64,000 nucleotides of DNA from NCBI GenBank assembly GCA_019636565.1, contig JAHBXG010000011.1, forward strand, positions 1 to 64,000, given 5' to 3'. Under the pieces are notes generated by a model. The model had not been told where the DNA came from. It ran no database searches and saw nothing but the letters and a program-made list of their open reading frames with translations. The position numbers and the translations under genes were made by a program. Below, one piece after another: positions 55,793 to 64,000 of the stretch; position 1 is the first letter of the stretch, and every line of letters begins with the position of its first letter. Source of the stretch: Phycisphaeraceae bacterium (GTDB taxonomy: Bacteria > Planctomycetota > Phycisphaerae > Phycisphaerales > UBA1924).

Positions 55793-57799
55793 CTACAAAC
55801 GTGCGGAACGCGCGAAGACTGCCCATTCCACCACGAGCAAAGCCGAGGCGATTACCAGCGCCCACCACCACAATTCCTGAGGCCGCACCACGCTCGTATT
55901 TGCTGCGATCGTCTGCGAACCGATCCGCAGCGAGTCGCTGGTGGCGACCTCACTCTCGTGGGAATTGAGAAGGTTGACGGCGATTGGAGGGAACCCCGGA
56001 GATGCAACGGGGGTGTAGACCCCGACCCGATCGAGCACGCCGAGCGTCATGCGTCGGACGGCATCGGCTGACGTGTTTTCGCTCTGCCCCGGTGCAAGGC
56101 GGGCCAAGACGGGGACCGGTCCGACGTAATCGGGTGGATTGCCGATTCCCTGAAAAATAACGGTTTGGGTCGTTACGAACTGTGTGCCGGCATTCTCAGC
56201 GCCCCGCGAGGTAAGCAGATCGGCGGCGGATTTGAGAAAGATCGGAAATCCTGCCTGCAGGGGCCAGTTGGAATTCTCCAACGCAAAAGTCACGACCAAT
56301 CGCCTGGGGCCATCGTCGGGCTTGCTCAACAGGATTAGCGGCCCGCGCTCGCTCCGGGCAAGCACATCGGCGTTCCTTCCTTGGAACGCGCGTTCGCCGT
56401 CGATCACAACACCGTCAAGCGTAATGTCGCGCAGAAACGGGCTTGAGCGCTGCCACGATTGAATCGGCCGCGCGTTCGCGATCTCGATGCTGGGGCCGAG
56501 TTCAAGACCGGGAACCCCGGCACCAAAACTCAGACTTGGCAGGCTCGGTGCAACGCGGGGTGAAACATTGTCGAAGACCACCAGGTCGTAGAACTTCAAT
56601 TCGCCGCCCGCGACGAGTTCTTCGTAGCGACCCCGATCGACGCGGGTTGTGGCGCCGGGGCTCAGCTCCGCAATCGCATCCGCAAGCAGGAAATCGGCCG
56701 TGAGCGCGGGAGAGGGTTCGCCCTCGAGGCGGGGTCCGGCGCCACGCTGCACCAGCAGAATTCGGAGAGGGGCGGCGCTGCGCAGGTTGATCGCGGCGGA
56801 ATTGTCGCTCGAGAGCAGGTCTCGCTGATCATCAACCAGAAGAGAGACCATCGCCATGCCGCCCGCGGGCGCAGACACCGGGAAAACGACCCCGACTTCC
56901 CCCGGTTCTTGGGGCGTGGAACCGGGAACCAAAACGGCCCGGGTTTCAATCACGTTAGCGTCGACGGAAAGGCGAATCGGAACGGACCGCGCGGTCGTGC
57001 CCGCATTCTGCACTTTCGCAAATAGATGGACCACTTCCGGACGTTCCGCGTCGCGCCGGGCGGAGAGCACGACGATTCCGAGATTGGACTTCTCAACTGC
57101 GGGGGCCGGTCCGCAACGGATCAGACGCACCGCGCCCCCCGGTGCGACAACTTCTCGCGTCCCATCGGCGAAGGAGCCATCGCTGAAGACCAGAACATCG
57201 ACGCCCGCATCAAGCTGTTCAGAGGAACCCGCGCTGCCGAGCAGCGCTCTGGCGACTTGCATCGCTGCACCCAGATCGCCGGGCTGATCGGTCGGGGCAA
57301 TCCGGTTGATCGCGGCGATTGCGCCGGCGGCATCGTTGGAGAACTCCCGGACGATCTCGGGTGCCGCCGCGATCGATACGACCGCGAACCGGGTTAAGGC
57401 GGGTGCACGCTCGATCGTCTCGCGTGCGCGTTGCTTTGCTTCCTCAAGGCGCGAGATGCGCTCGGACCCGCGGACCATGCCGTCCATCGCGCTCATCGAA
57501 GCAGAGCGATCGATAAGCAGGAGCAACGTGCCCGCCCCCGCGCCGGACGTGAAAATGGCCGGCCGCCCCACCGCTGCGATGAGCGCCATGGCAATGAGCA
57601 GATGCAGCAGCATGAGCCAACTCGGACGCGGGGGCGCAAGCGGAACATTTACCTGCACGTCCGTCGCGGCCTCGGGCCAAAGCATGATCGAACTGACCCG
57701 CAGGGGCCGTCTGCGCAACTTCAGAAGGTACATAGCAAAGAGCGCGGGCAACACCAGTGCCGCGGCCACAAGCGCTGATGTCGGAGCCAGAAACGTCAT
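55793..57799 (-). CDS. BatA-like vWA membrane protein
   Basis: A 668-residue protein. The N-terminal BatA/aerotolerance region has two TM helices (about 7-27, 60-80) around LRRRPLRVSSIMLW. A von Willebrand A domain follows with a MIDAS-type DRSAS (93-97) and FSDGSFADG. A long region of beta domains, probably extracytoplasmic, comes next (CARDB-like VQNAGTTARSVPIRLSV), and a final TM (about 645-663) closes it. Such proteins usually work with MoxR ATPases; the moxR gene is within 5 kb. It lies directly before the alkaline phosphatase on the same strand. Confidence 0.87.
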   Translation of the reverse strand: MTFLAPTSALVAAALVLPALFAMYLLKLRRRPLRVSSIMLWPEAATDVQVNVPLAPPRPSWLMLLHLLIAMALIAAVGRPAIFTSGAGAGTLLLLIDRSASMSAMDGMVRGSERISRLEEAKQRARETIERAPALTRFAVVSIAAAPEIVREFSNDAAGAIAAINRIAPTDQPGDLGAAMQVARALLGSAGSSEQLDAGVDVLVFSDGSFADGTREVVAPGGAVRLIRCGPAPAVEKSNLGIVVLSARRDAERPEVVHLFAKVQNAGTTARSVPIRLSVDANVIETRAVLVPGSTPQEPGEVGVVFPVSAPAGGMAMVSLLVDDQRDLLSSDNSAAINLRSAAPLRILLVQRGAGPRLEGEPSPALTADFLLADAIAELSPGATTRVDRGRYEELVAGGELKFYDLVVFDNVSPRVAPSLPSLSFGAGVPGLELGPSIEIANARPIQSWQRSSPFLRDITLDGVVIDGERAFQGRNADVLARSERGPLILLSKPDDGPRRLVVTFALENSNWPLQAGFPIFLKSAADLLTSRGAENAGTQFVTTQTVIFQGIGNPPDYVGPVPVLARLAPGQSENTSADAVRRMTLGVLDRVGVYTPVASPGFPPIAVNLLNSHESEVATSDSLRIGSQTIAANTSVVRPQELWWWALVIASALLVVEWAVFARSARL

Positions 57800-57808
57800 C
57801 GTCAGACG

Positions 57809-58456
57809 CTAGGGTCGCCCCCAACCGGGGGGTGGCTTTGGAGGCGGTGTGATCGGGACGGAAACGGTTCCCTTGTACCCCTCCGCCACGATGAAGATTT
57901 CGCGCGACGCATCGCGGCTGGCCTTGGGCTTGAGCCCCTTTGCCCTGGAAAACAGCCGCTGGCAATCCTTCAGCAATTCGGAGTAGCCGCTGCCTTCAAG
58001 GACTTTCATCACGCAAGCCCCGCGGGGCGCGAGCAGCGCCGGCAGCAGTTCGAGCACGCGCCGGCAGAGGCGGACAGACAGTGCATCGTCGCCGTGTCCG
58101 CTGGTGTTGGGGGCCATATCGCTGAGCACGATGTCAAATTTGGCATCGGGATCCGGCAGTAGCGCCGTCGGATCGGTCTTGAAAATATCCCCCTCGATGG
58201 TCCGCACGTTGGGCGCGATTTCCTGGGCGACAGGTTGCAGATCGATGCCGACCACCAGACCCTTAGGCCCCACGATCTGGCTTGCAACCTGAAGCCAGCT
58301 TCCCGGAGCGCATCCAAGATCGACCACGCTCTTGCCCGCGCGGAGCAGATGGTGGCGCTCCTGGATCTCCTTCAGTTTGTACGCGGATCGCGCAAGGTAG
58401 CCTTCGGCCTTGGCCTTCTTGAAGTACTCGTCGTGCAGGATGCGGCGTTGCGCCAT
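57809..58456 (-). CDS. rlmE: 23S rRNA (uridine-2'-O)-methyltransferase RlmE (RrmJ/FtsJ)
   Basis: Methylates U2552 of 23S rRNA in the A-loop. The 215-residue product has the K-D-K-E tetrad: K in YLARSAYKLKEI, D in LSDMAPNTSGHG, K in CVMKVLEG and E in SREIFIVAEGYKG. The SAM motif is VVDLGCAPGSWLQVA. A Pro-rich tail (TPPPKPPPGWG) follows the fold. It sits 4 bp behind iscX and 9 bp before the BatA-like gene. Confidence 0.93.
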   Translation of the reverse strand: MAQRRILHDEYFKKAKAEGYLARSAYKLKEIQERHHLLRAGKSVVDLGCAPGSWLQVASQIVGPKGLVVGIDLQPVAQEIAPNVRTIEGDIFKTDPTALLPDPDAKFDIVLSDMAPNTSGHGDDALSVRLCRRVLELLPALLAPRGACVMKVLEGSGYSELLKDCQRLFSRAKGLKPKASRDASREIFIVAEGYKGTVSVPITPPPKPPPGWGRP

Positions 58457-58460
58457 CGGT

Positions 58461-58700
58461 TCAGTCTTCTTCGTCTTCGCGTCGATCCGCTCGCTCTTCC
58501 ATCCAATGACGCTGGATCTCTTCGAGTATGCGCTCGTTCGACGGGTGTCCCGGTTCTTCCTTGAAGCCGGGGAGAGAAACGACGAGTTGCCGCAACTCAG
58601 GAAAACCGATGCGAGTCGGGTCCTTGTCGGGAAGGCGATCGGCGAGTTCTTCGCCGATGCGCCGCACTTCGAGCCAGCCGAATGTTTTGCTCACACCCAT
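58461..58700 (-). CDS. iscX: IscX-like Fe-S assembly protein
   Basis: A 79-residue acidic protein with the IscX pattern: FGWLEVRRIGEELADRLPDK, DPTRIGFPELRQLV, LPGF and SNERILEEIQRHWMEE. IscX modulates the cysteine desulfurase IscS. The ATG chosen matches the family N-terminus; the frame extends upstream without similarity. The ferredoxin gene is just upstream on the same strand, as in the E. coli isc operon (fdx-iscX), but iscS, iscU and hscBA are not in this window. A Glu/Asp/Arg tail of about 15 residues is extra. Confidence 0.8.
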   Translation of the reverse strand: MGVSKTFGWLEVRRIGEELADRLPDKDPTRIGFPELRQLVVSLPGFKEEPGHPSNERILEEIQRHWMEERADRREDEED

Positions 58701-58725
58701 CGCTGCGATCATCCTCGAACAGGGG

Positions 58726-59121
58726 CTAGTGCGGCACTTCCTTGACCGCGTTGCGGTTCCACGCCGGCACGCGGACAACGATCGGTCCCTCGCCGATGAT
58801 CTCGCACTGGCAACTCAGGCGGCTGTTTCGCGAAAGCCCCGGGGCCTCCTCGACTCGATCTTCTTCCGCTTCTGTTGATTCGGTGAGCGACTTCATCCCC
58901 TGTTCGACGTGGACATGACAGGTGGAGCAGGCGCAGACCCCGCCGCAGGCGTGCTCGATGTTGATGCCATTTTCGAGAGCCAATTCCAGCAGCGTGCGGG
59001 ATTTTGGCGCCATCAGGTTCATTTCGGGGCTGGATGCGCCCATGCCCTCCGGATCTTCCAGAAGGAATTTCACGGCGACGGTTGCCGGATGCTTGGATGT
59101 GTCAATCTCGCGGATGTGCAT
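58726..59121 (-). CDS. fdx: 2Fe-2S ferredoxin (Isc type)
   Basis: A 131-residue adrenodoxin/Isc-type ferredoxin. The cluster ligands are CGGVCACSTC (59-68) and the fourth Cys in RLSCQCEIIGEGPIVVRVP. LLELALENGINIEHA precedes the loop. The N-terminal half carries an extra strand region compared with E. coli Fdx. It likely donates electrons for Fe-S cluster assembly, given iscX immediately downstream. Confidence 0.9.
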   Translation of the reverse strand: MHIREIDTSKHPATVAVKFLLEDPEGMGASSPEMNLMAPKSRTLLELALENGINIEHACGGVCACSTCHVHVEQGMKSLTESTEAEEDRVEEAPGLSRNSRLSCQCEIIGEGPIVVRVPAWNRNAVKEVPH

Positions 59122-59183
59122 GTCGGTCCCTTGAGTATGCCGAACTATAAGCGCTGGGGACTTCGCTCCTACCCTTCCCGTTC

Positions 59184-60035
59184 ATGCTGGTGAAACCGGC
59201 CCCATCTTCTTCCCGAATGCTCGATCTGTCTGTTGTGACTCCTGCGCACAACGAGCAGGAAAACCTCGAAGCTCTTGCTTCGCAGGTGCAGAAGGCGCTC
59301 TCGCCGCTTGGGATTTCGTGGGAACTGGTGATTGTGGACGACGGCAGCACCGATCGCACTCGCGCGAATCTGAAGGATCTCGCTTCCAGTCGCGTCTGGC
59401 TTCGCCCCGTGGCGATGAGCCAAACTCCTCCGGGGAAAGGCAATGGCCAATCCGCCGCGTTCCATGCCGGCATCCGGGCATCAAAAGGTCGGCTCATCGC
59501 AACGATGGATGCGGACCTTCAGAATGACCCCGCCGATCTGCCCATGATGCTCCGCAAGATGACCGAATCCGGCGCGGACCTGGTGCAGGGAGATCGCTCA
59601 CACGCCCGCCGCGACAATGTCATTCGCAAGGTCGGTTCCTGGGTCGGCCGAACATTTCGGCGCATGCTGCTCGGCGATCGCGTCCGCGACACCGGCTGCT
59701 CGCTCCGGATCATGAAGCGTGAATTCGCGCTCGCACTTCCTCTCGAACTCCGGGGGATGCACCGCTTTGTGCCAGTCACAATCCGCGATCTTGGGGGAAA
59801 GGTCGTCGAGGTTCCGGTGAACCACCGCCCGCGCCACGCCGGCGAGACCAAGTACGGTCTTGGAATCACCAAGCGGGCAATTCCGGGCCTGATCGACCTC
59901 TTCGCGGTGCGGTATTTCCGCTCGCGCCGGCGCAGCGTGGAATCCATCGAATTCGCGCCGCCCGCCGCGCAGGCCAATTCGCAGCCTGCAAGCACGCCCG
60001 CGCACGAGTCGCAGCATGCGGAGATTCACGCTTGA
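59184..60035 (+). CDS. Family 2 glycosyltransferase (dolichyl-phosphate-mannose-synthase-like)
   Basis: A 283-residue GT2 enzyme. The GT-A fold opens with LSVVTPAHNEQENLEAL, continues with VIVDDGSTDRT, carries the metal motif TMDADLQNDP, and has DTGCSLRIMKRE and VNHRPRHAGETKYG. These match polyprenyl-phosphate glycosyltransferases (DPM1/ArnC-like). There are no TM helices; a Ser/Pro/Ala tail ends the protein. It overlaps the LAB-N gene by 4 nt, a known pairing in lipid-linked sugar modification. Confidence 0.9.
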   Translation: MLVKPAPSSSRMLDLSVVTPAHNEQENLEALASQVQKALSPLGISWELVIVDDGSTDRTRANLKDLASSRVWLRPVAMSQTPPGKGNGQSAAFHAGIRASKGRLIATMDADLQNDPADLPMMLRKMTESGADLVQGDRSHARRDNVIRKVGSWVGRTFRRMLLGDRVRDTGCSLRIMKREFALALPLELRGMHRFVPVTIRDLGGKVVEVPVNHRPRHAGETKYGLGITKRAIPGLIDLFAVRYFRSRRRSVESIEFAPPAAQANSQPASTPAHESQHAEIHA

Positions 60036-60721
60036 ACCCGGCCCCAAAGGGTCGCTTCAAGTGGGAACCGGCCGCCTTGATGGCGCTGCTCATCGGAATC
60101 GGCTTCTGGCTGGTAATGAATCCATCGGGCAATAAAGCGCATCCCCGCAAGGATTCGCTCACGAGCGAAATTCGCATCGGCGATACGCGTGGAGTGGTCG
60201 AGGTAACCGGCGACTCGCCGGAATCGCAGAAGTTTCGCGTGCTTACCCGCGAAGGATTCGAATCTCCCGAACTCTCCCGACCCGAATTCGAGGCGGTCTT
60301 CGGCGCCGCCGTCGCGACGCAGGTCGCCGACGGACGGGCCAACTTCCTGTTCCGCTTCTTGAACATCACAAGCTGGGCCAGCCTCGTCTGGATCGCGATC
60401 GGGTTCGGCGGCCAACTCATGTTCAGCGGCCGCATGTTCCTTCAGTGGCTCATCAGCGAACGTCACAAGGTGAGCATCATCACCCCGGCGTTCTGGTGGT
60501 TCAGCCTGCTCGGCGGAATCTGCCTGTTCACCTACTTCGTCTGGCGACAGGACGCCGTGGGAGTGCTCGGTCAATCGTCCGGAATTGTTATCTACGCACG
60601 AAATTTGCGCCTCATCGCCAAGCAGAAGCGACGCGAGGCCGCGGCAAGCCAAACGACAGCCACCGAAGCCGACTCCTCGCCCGACGAGCCGGAACGGTCG
60701 CGGGCGGGGTCGCTATCCTGA
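60032..60721 (+). CDS. LAB-N (lipid A biosynthesis N-terminal) domain membrane protein
   Basis: A 229-residue protein. TTG start with GGAG 8 nt upstream, overlapping the GT2 stop. TM1 is at about 14-30, an extracytoplasmic segment follows, then the LAB-N domain with three TM helices (GGQLMFSGRMFLQWLISE, FWWFSLLGGICLFTYFVWRQ, VLGQSSGIVIYARNLRLI). LAB-N proteins are EmrE-like small membrane modules found next to GT2 enzymes, possibly flipping or binding the lipid-linked product. The TTG start suggests lower expression than the upstream gene. Confidence 0.87.
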   Translation: MNPAPKGRFKWEPAALMALLIGIGFWLVMNPSGNKAHPRKDSLTSEIRIGDTRGVVEVTGDSPESQKFRVLTREGFESPELSRPEFEAVFGAAVATQVADGRANFLFRFLNITSWASLVWIAIGFGGQLMFSGRMFLQWLISERHKVSIITPAFWWFSLLGGICLFTYFVWRQDAVGVLGQSSGIVIYARNLRLIAKQKRREAAASQTTATEADSSPDEPERSRAGSLS

Positions 60722-60838
60722 TCGTTCCGGCGATGGCCGGCGTGGCCGTGAACAGGGCGGCAGCGTGATCCGAACGAGCAAGTGGTGAGTCCAATCGCGC
60801 GAAAAAGCGCCACGGCTTTTTTTGGTTCTGAATCCACC

Positions 60839-61477
60839 ATGCAGGTCCTCCTCGACGACCAGCCTCTTTCGATCGATCGACCGACCCTGGCTGCCGCGCT
60901 GCGCTCGGCACAGGAAGCGGCAAGGGCGCGAGGGCGCATCATCGTGGAGGCGTTCGCGGATGGCACTCAGATCTCCGACGAGCTGCTATCCAGCCCGAGC
61001 GATGACCCGGTCAACATCCAGAATCTCGCGATGCGGAGCGCAGAACCCCGTTCGCTGGTGAGCTTCACGCTCATGGACGCCGCCGATGCACTCACGCATG
61101 TCGCCGAAGATCACGACCGCGTGGGCCGCGACATTCAGGCGGGCAAGACGCAGGCGGCGCTTGGCAAACTCGGAGAATCGATAGCGACCTGGCAAGCGGT
61201 CTGCGACATCCTGAACAAGGGCGCTGCGCTGTTAAACATGGATCTGGATTCGCTGACCCTGCCCGATGGCGACCCCACGCCGCTCTCGGGCCGATTCTCA
61301 GCGATGCTGGAGCGGCTGGGAAGCATCCGCACGGCTCTCGAATCGCAGGATTTTTCCGCGCTCTCCGACATTCTGCTGTACGACATGGCGCCGTTGGCAC
61401 GCCAGTGGTCGCAAACACTCCACTCGATCGCGGACATGGTGCGAGATGGGCGCATCGGTGCGGAGGCGCCGCTGTAA
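60839..61477 (+). CDS. Hypothetical protein, 212 residues
   Basis: Not recognised. An alpha/beta N-terminus (MQVLLDDQPLSIDRPTLAAAL) is followed by a largely helical remainder (about 75-210), without TM segments or a signal. The upstream frame extends 19 codons, but the internal ATG gives a more plausible start. It is followed after 31 bp by a second unrecognised gene on the same strand. The wording of residues 85-130 (DAADALTHVAEDHDRVGRDI) resembles regulatory helical bundles. Confidence 0.65.
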   Translation: MQVLLDDQPLSIDRPTLAAALRSAQEAARARGRIIVEAFADGTQISDELLSSPSDDPVNIQNLAMRSAEPRSLVSFTLMDAADALTHVAEDHDRVGRDIQAGKTQAALGKLGESIATWQAVCDILNKGAALLNMDLDSLTLPDGDPTPLSGRFSAMLERLGSIRTALESQDFSALSDILLYDMAPLARQWSQTLHSIADMVRDGRIGAEAPL

Positions 61478-61508
61478 AGCAAAGGACAGATACGACACGC
61501 TTCATTTC

Positions 61509-62267
61509 ATGGCCAAGGATGTATCCAACCCGATCGACCGCCTGATGGAGCAGGCCAGCCAGGCGCTGATTGAGACCGAGTATTTCACCGTCGTCAAGCT
61601 CTCGGTGCGCGCGCTCGAACGCGCTCGCCACGCCGAAGACTTTGAGCGGATGGCGCGGATTCTGTTACCTCTGCAGGAAGCACGCCGTCAGATCCGCCAG
61701 ATCGCATGCGACGCCGGTCCTCGCACGATCCTGACGTCGCGGCCAAAGCCGTCCGAACTCCGCCCGGGTTTGTATCTCGCACAGCCCCCCATCGTCGCCG
61801 TCGAGGCACGCGATATCCGCGAAACAGCGGATTCAAAATCGGTGCCCACGCTGCTCCTGTGCCGCGAGCCGATGACGCGCGCGGGCAAGTGGCCGATCGC
61901 GGCCGTCACCAAGGGCGGGCTCATCGACACCGTCACGGTGCGCGTGCAAGTTGCGCCGCCGGCCGGTGTTGTCGCAATGCACGATCAACCCGGCTCCGGG
62001 CCGACTCGCGACAATTCGTCAGAACCTCCCGATGTCGAATGGTTCACGGCCACAGCCGAGGCGCTCGGAGATGCGGCAATCACCCGCGTGAACGCAACAA
62101 TGCCGGCCTCTTGGCGCGTCGATGAACTGATGCTGTACCTCGACGCCATTCCGGAGCACGAGAAACTGCATCAACGCCTGTCAGAAGCGTGCCGCGATGC
62201 AGCGCGCGAAGGACCCGCGCCCGAACCCCGCCGTTGGGTCGTCGCGGAAAATCCATACTCGTTCTGA
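61509..62267 (+). CDS. Hypothetical protein, 252 residues
   Basis: Not recognised. Residues 1-60 are helical and TPR-like (PIDRLMEQASQALIETEYFTVVKLSVRALERA), and the rest is mixed alpha/beta with the conserved-looking PTLLLCREPMTRAGKWPIAAV. No signal or TM segments. It probably forms a unit with the preceding gene. Similar planctomycete proteins are common in my recollection, but I know of no function. Confidence 0.68.
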   Translation: MAKDVSNPIDRLMEQASQALIETEYFTVVKLSVRALERARHAEDFERMARILLPLQEARRQIRQIACDAGPRTILTSRPKPSELRPGLYLAQPPIVAVEARDIRETADSKSVPTLLLCREPMTRAGKWPIAAVTKGGLIDTVTVRVQVAPPAGVVAMHDQPGSGPTRDNSSEPPDVEWFTATAEALGDAAITRVNATMPASWRVDELMLYLDAIPEHEKLHQRLSEACRDAAREGPAPEPRRWVVAENPYSF

Positions 62268-62277
62268 CCGCCGATCG

Positions 62278-62547
62278 TCACTCGCCATTGGAGCGGCGTT
62301 GATTCTGATCGCCAATGACTACGCCACCCAGAGCGCCCGCCGCGGCACCGATCGCCGCTCCCGTGCCCATGTGGCCGAACGCGCTGCCGATCGCCATTCC
62401 AGCCAACGCGCCCAAGCCGGCACCCGACAGCCCGCCCTCCAGCGCGTTGTTGCAGCCCGCGCTGCCAAGCGTGAGCGCCCCGGCAATCGCGACAGCGCTC
62501 AACCCAGAACGATTGAACCGACCTTTTTCTCTCGTTGCTGCCAACAT
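62278..62547 (-). CDS. Glycine-zipper lipoprotein
   Basis: An 89-residue lipoprotein. The signal ends in the lipobox GSAGC (Cys32), then a glycine-zipper stretch of small-residue repeats (GGLSGAGLGALAGMAIGSAF and on through GAAIGAAAGALGG), ending in a polar tail. Glycine zippers mediate helix packing in the outer membrane or as small stress lipoproteins. The start is supported by GGAGCGAGCC just before the ATG. It converges with the upstream hypothetical gene, 10 bp away. Confidence 0.82.
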   Translation of the reverse strand: MLAATREKGRFNRSGLSAVAIAGALTLGSAGCNNALEGGLSGAGLGALAGMAIGSAFGHMGTGAAIGAAAGALGGVVIGDQNQRRSNGE

Positions 62548-62723
62548 GGCTCGCTCCTAAACCGCTGACTTCCAAAGGGTTCCGGCACAAACGGACCGCA
62601 CCCACGAAAGTTAGTCGTCATTATACATACGGAGCCTTGCGGGTGCAAGTTCTACTGAAGCGCCGAAAATTGGTTATCGGTCCATTCCGCCTGCGGCAAT
62701 GCTCTTGGGACCAAATCAATGGC

Positions 62724-63434
62724 CTAATTGGGCGTGTAGCCGCGCGGATATTTTTCGCCCACCTGGGGCAGAGCCATCCGAATGAGCCGGTCGAGATTCT
62801 TCAGTTCAACATCGACGATCCGGGCCCGGGCATCAGGGTCGCCCTCTTCGAGCAGGCAGTAGCGCTTTTCCTTGTCCTCCACGAGGGTGAAGGAGATCAG
62901 TTCCAGAAGCGCAGTGGTCGGGATGTCGTCATCGCGGACAAACTCAAGCAACGTGTCGGCCTGTGCAAGACGCTTGAGCGTGCCGTGATCCAGTCGAGTC
63001 TCGAGCACGGTGCGCAGACGTGTGAGGAGCGGGGTTTCATCCTGCGAGAGACCGATGGGTTCCAGCATGGCTTCGCGATACAACCGGTCTTCCGAGGCCG
63101 GAACCTCGCTGATCACGCGGGCGCGGCAGACACCCCGGAGCACCAAGTTGTAACGGCCGTCCGGAAGTTTTTCGTGCTGCGCGATGTGCCCGATGCACGC
63201 CGCGGGCCGGACGGGCGGGCGACCGTGGTATTCCTGCTTCCAGCGCTTGCCCTGAAAGACCGCCATGGCGATCTGCCCCGCGCCATCGAGCGCGTCGCTC
63301 ACCATCTGGCGATAGCGCGGCTCGAAGATGTGGAGAGGCAGCACCTGCTGCGGAAGCAGCGTGACCTGATCCAGCGGGAACAGCGGCAAGGCCCGCGAGA
63401 AGTTCACCTGAATCGTGTTGTCTTCCGTCGTCAT
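62724..63434 (-). CDS. Lon-substrate-binding-domain protein
   Basis: A 236-residue stand-alone LON N-terminal domain protein. The fold begins LPLFPLDQVTLLPQQVLPLHIFEPRYRQMVSDAL, continues with PAACIGHIAQHEKLPDGRYNLVLRGVCRARV, and has a helical C-terminal half. No AAA or protease domain is present. Such proteins are related to cereblon and may serve as adaptors; function in bacteria is unproven. It follows the YhaM-like gene after 12 bp on the same strand. Confidence 0.88.
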   Translation of the reverse strand: MTTEDNTIQVNFSRALPLFPLDQVTLLPQQVLPLHIFEPRYRQMVSDALDGAGQIAMAVFQGKRWKQEYHGRPPVRPAACIGHIAQHEKLPDGRYNLVLRGVCRARVISEVPASEDRLYREAMLEPIGLSQDETPLLTRLRTVLETRLDHGTLKRLAQADTLLEFVRDDDIPTTALLELISFTLVEDKEKRYCLLEEGDPDARARIVDVELKNLDRLIRMALPQVGEKYPRGYTPN

Positions 63435-63446
63435 GGCGGGGTCCGC

Positions 63447-64000
<554 letters not shown>

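Overview
The window reads as chromosomal DNA of a planctomycete, most likely of the Phycisphaerae. This is inferred from gene content and no 16S gene is present. The supporting traits are high GC, a GC-type dockerin protein, two exported proteins ending in a VPTPAS...RRRR sorting tail, a prepilin-like protein with a C-terminal DGH motif, tandem OPT transporters, a FlgI-like lipoprotein and a futalosine-pathway menaquinone enzyme.

Layout. 1-870: lower-GC stretch with a membrane protein cut by the window edge, a 13-bp hairpin and a tRNA-Thr(CGU)-like 5' half whose 3' half is corrupted; this looks like the edge of an insertion. 0.9-9.3 kb: hflX, an S41 protease, tsaD with a release-factor-like protein, a cobalamin-domain protein, ubiE/menG and an M48 lipoprotein. 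9.2-17 kb, all minus strand: M19 dipeptidase, orphan CoA-transferase subunit B, a zinc-ribbon membrane protein, an ABC system (ATPase, permease with a His-rich loop, DUF3299 protein), a dockerin protein and a prepilin-like protein. 17-24 kb: a LOG-family protein, then the wall/division block murC-murB-ddl-ftsQ-like, a membrane protein and greA. 24-37.5 kb, plus strand: NUDIX hydrolase, NfeD long and short forms, two OPT transporters, mqnE, DoxX-like and DUF4166 proteins, an MFS transporter and floA.

37.6-44.6 kb, minus strand: two paralogous exported sorting-tail proteins, a gene-free stretch folding into a closed multi-hairpin structure, the class II ribonucleotide reductase nrdJ, a four-helix-bundle gene inside 34-bp inverted repeats, and dcd. 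45-52 kb, plus: FlgI-like lipoprotein, smc, MoxR ATPase, unknown lipoprotein. 54-59 kb, minus: alkaline phosphatase, BatA-like vWA protein, rlmE, iscX and ferredoxin. 59-64 kb: GT2 glycosyltransferase with a LAB-N membrane protein, two unrecognised proteins, a glycine-zipper lipoprotein, a Lon-substrate-domain protein and a YhaM-like HD nuclease cut by the right edge.

How genes fit together. mqnE and ubiE/menG belong to futalosine menaquinone synthesis; dcd and nrdJ both feed dNTP pools; murC, murB, ddl and the FtsQ-like protein form a compact dcw-type operon; the NfeD proteins and FloA belong to the flotillin membrane-domain system although they are 9 kb apart; ferredoxin and IscX are the tail of an isc-type cluster. 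The most unusual items are the 374-bp closed structure at 39.6-40.0 kb, the inverted-repeat cassette at 43.6-44.0 kb, the inverted GGCAAAGG arrays inside mqnE, and the His-rich ABC operon.
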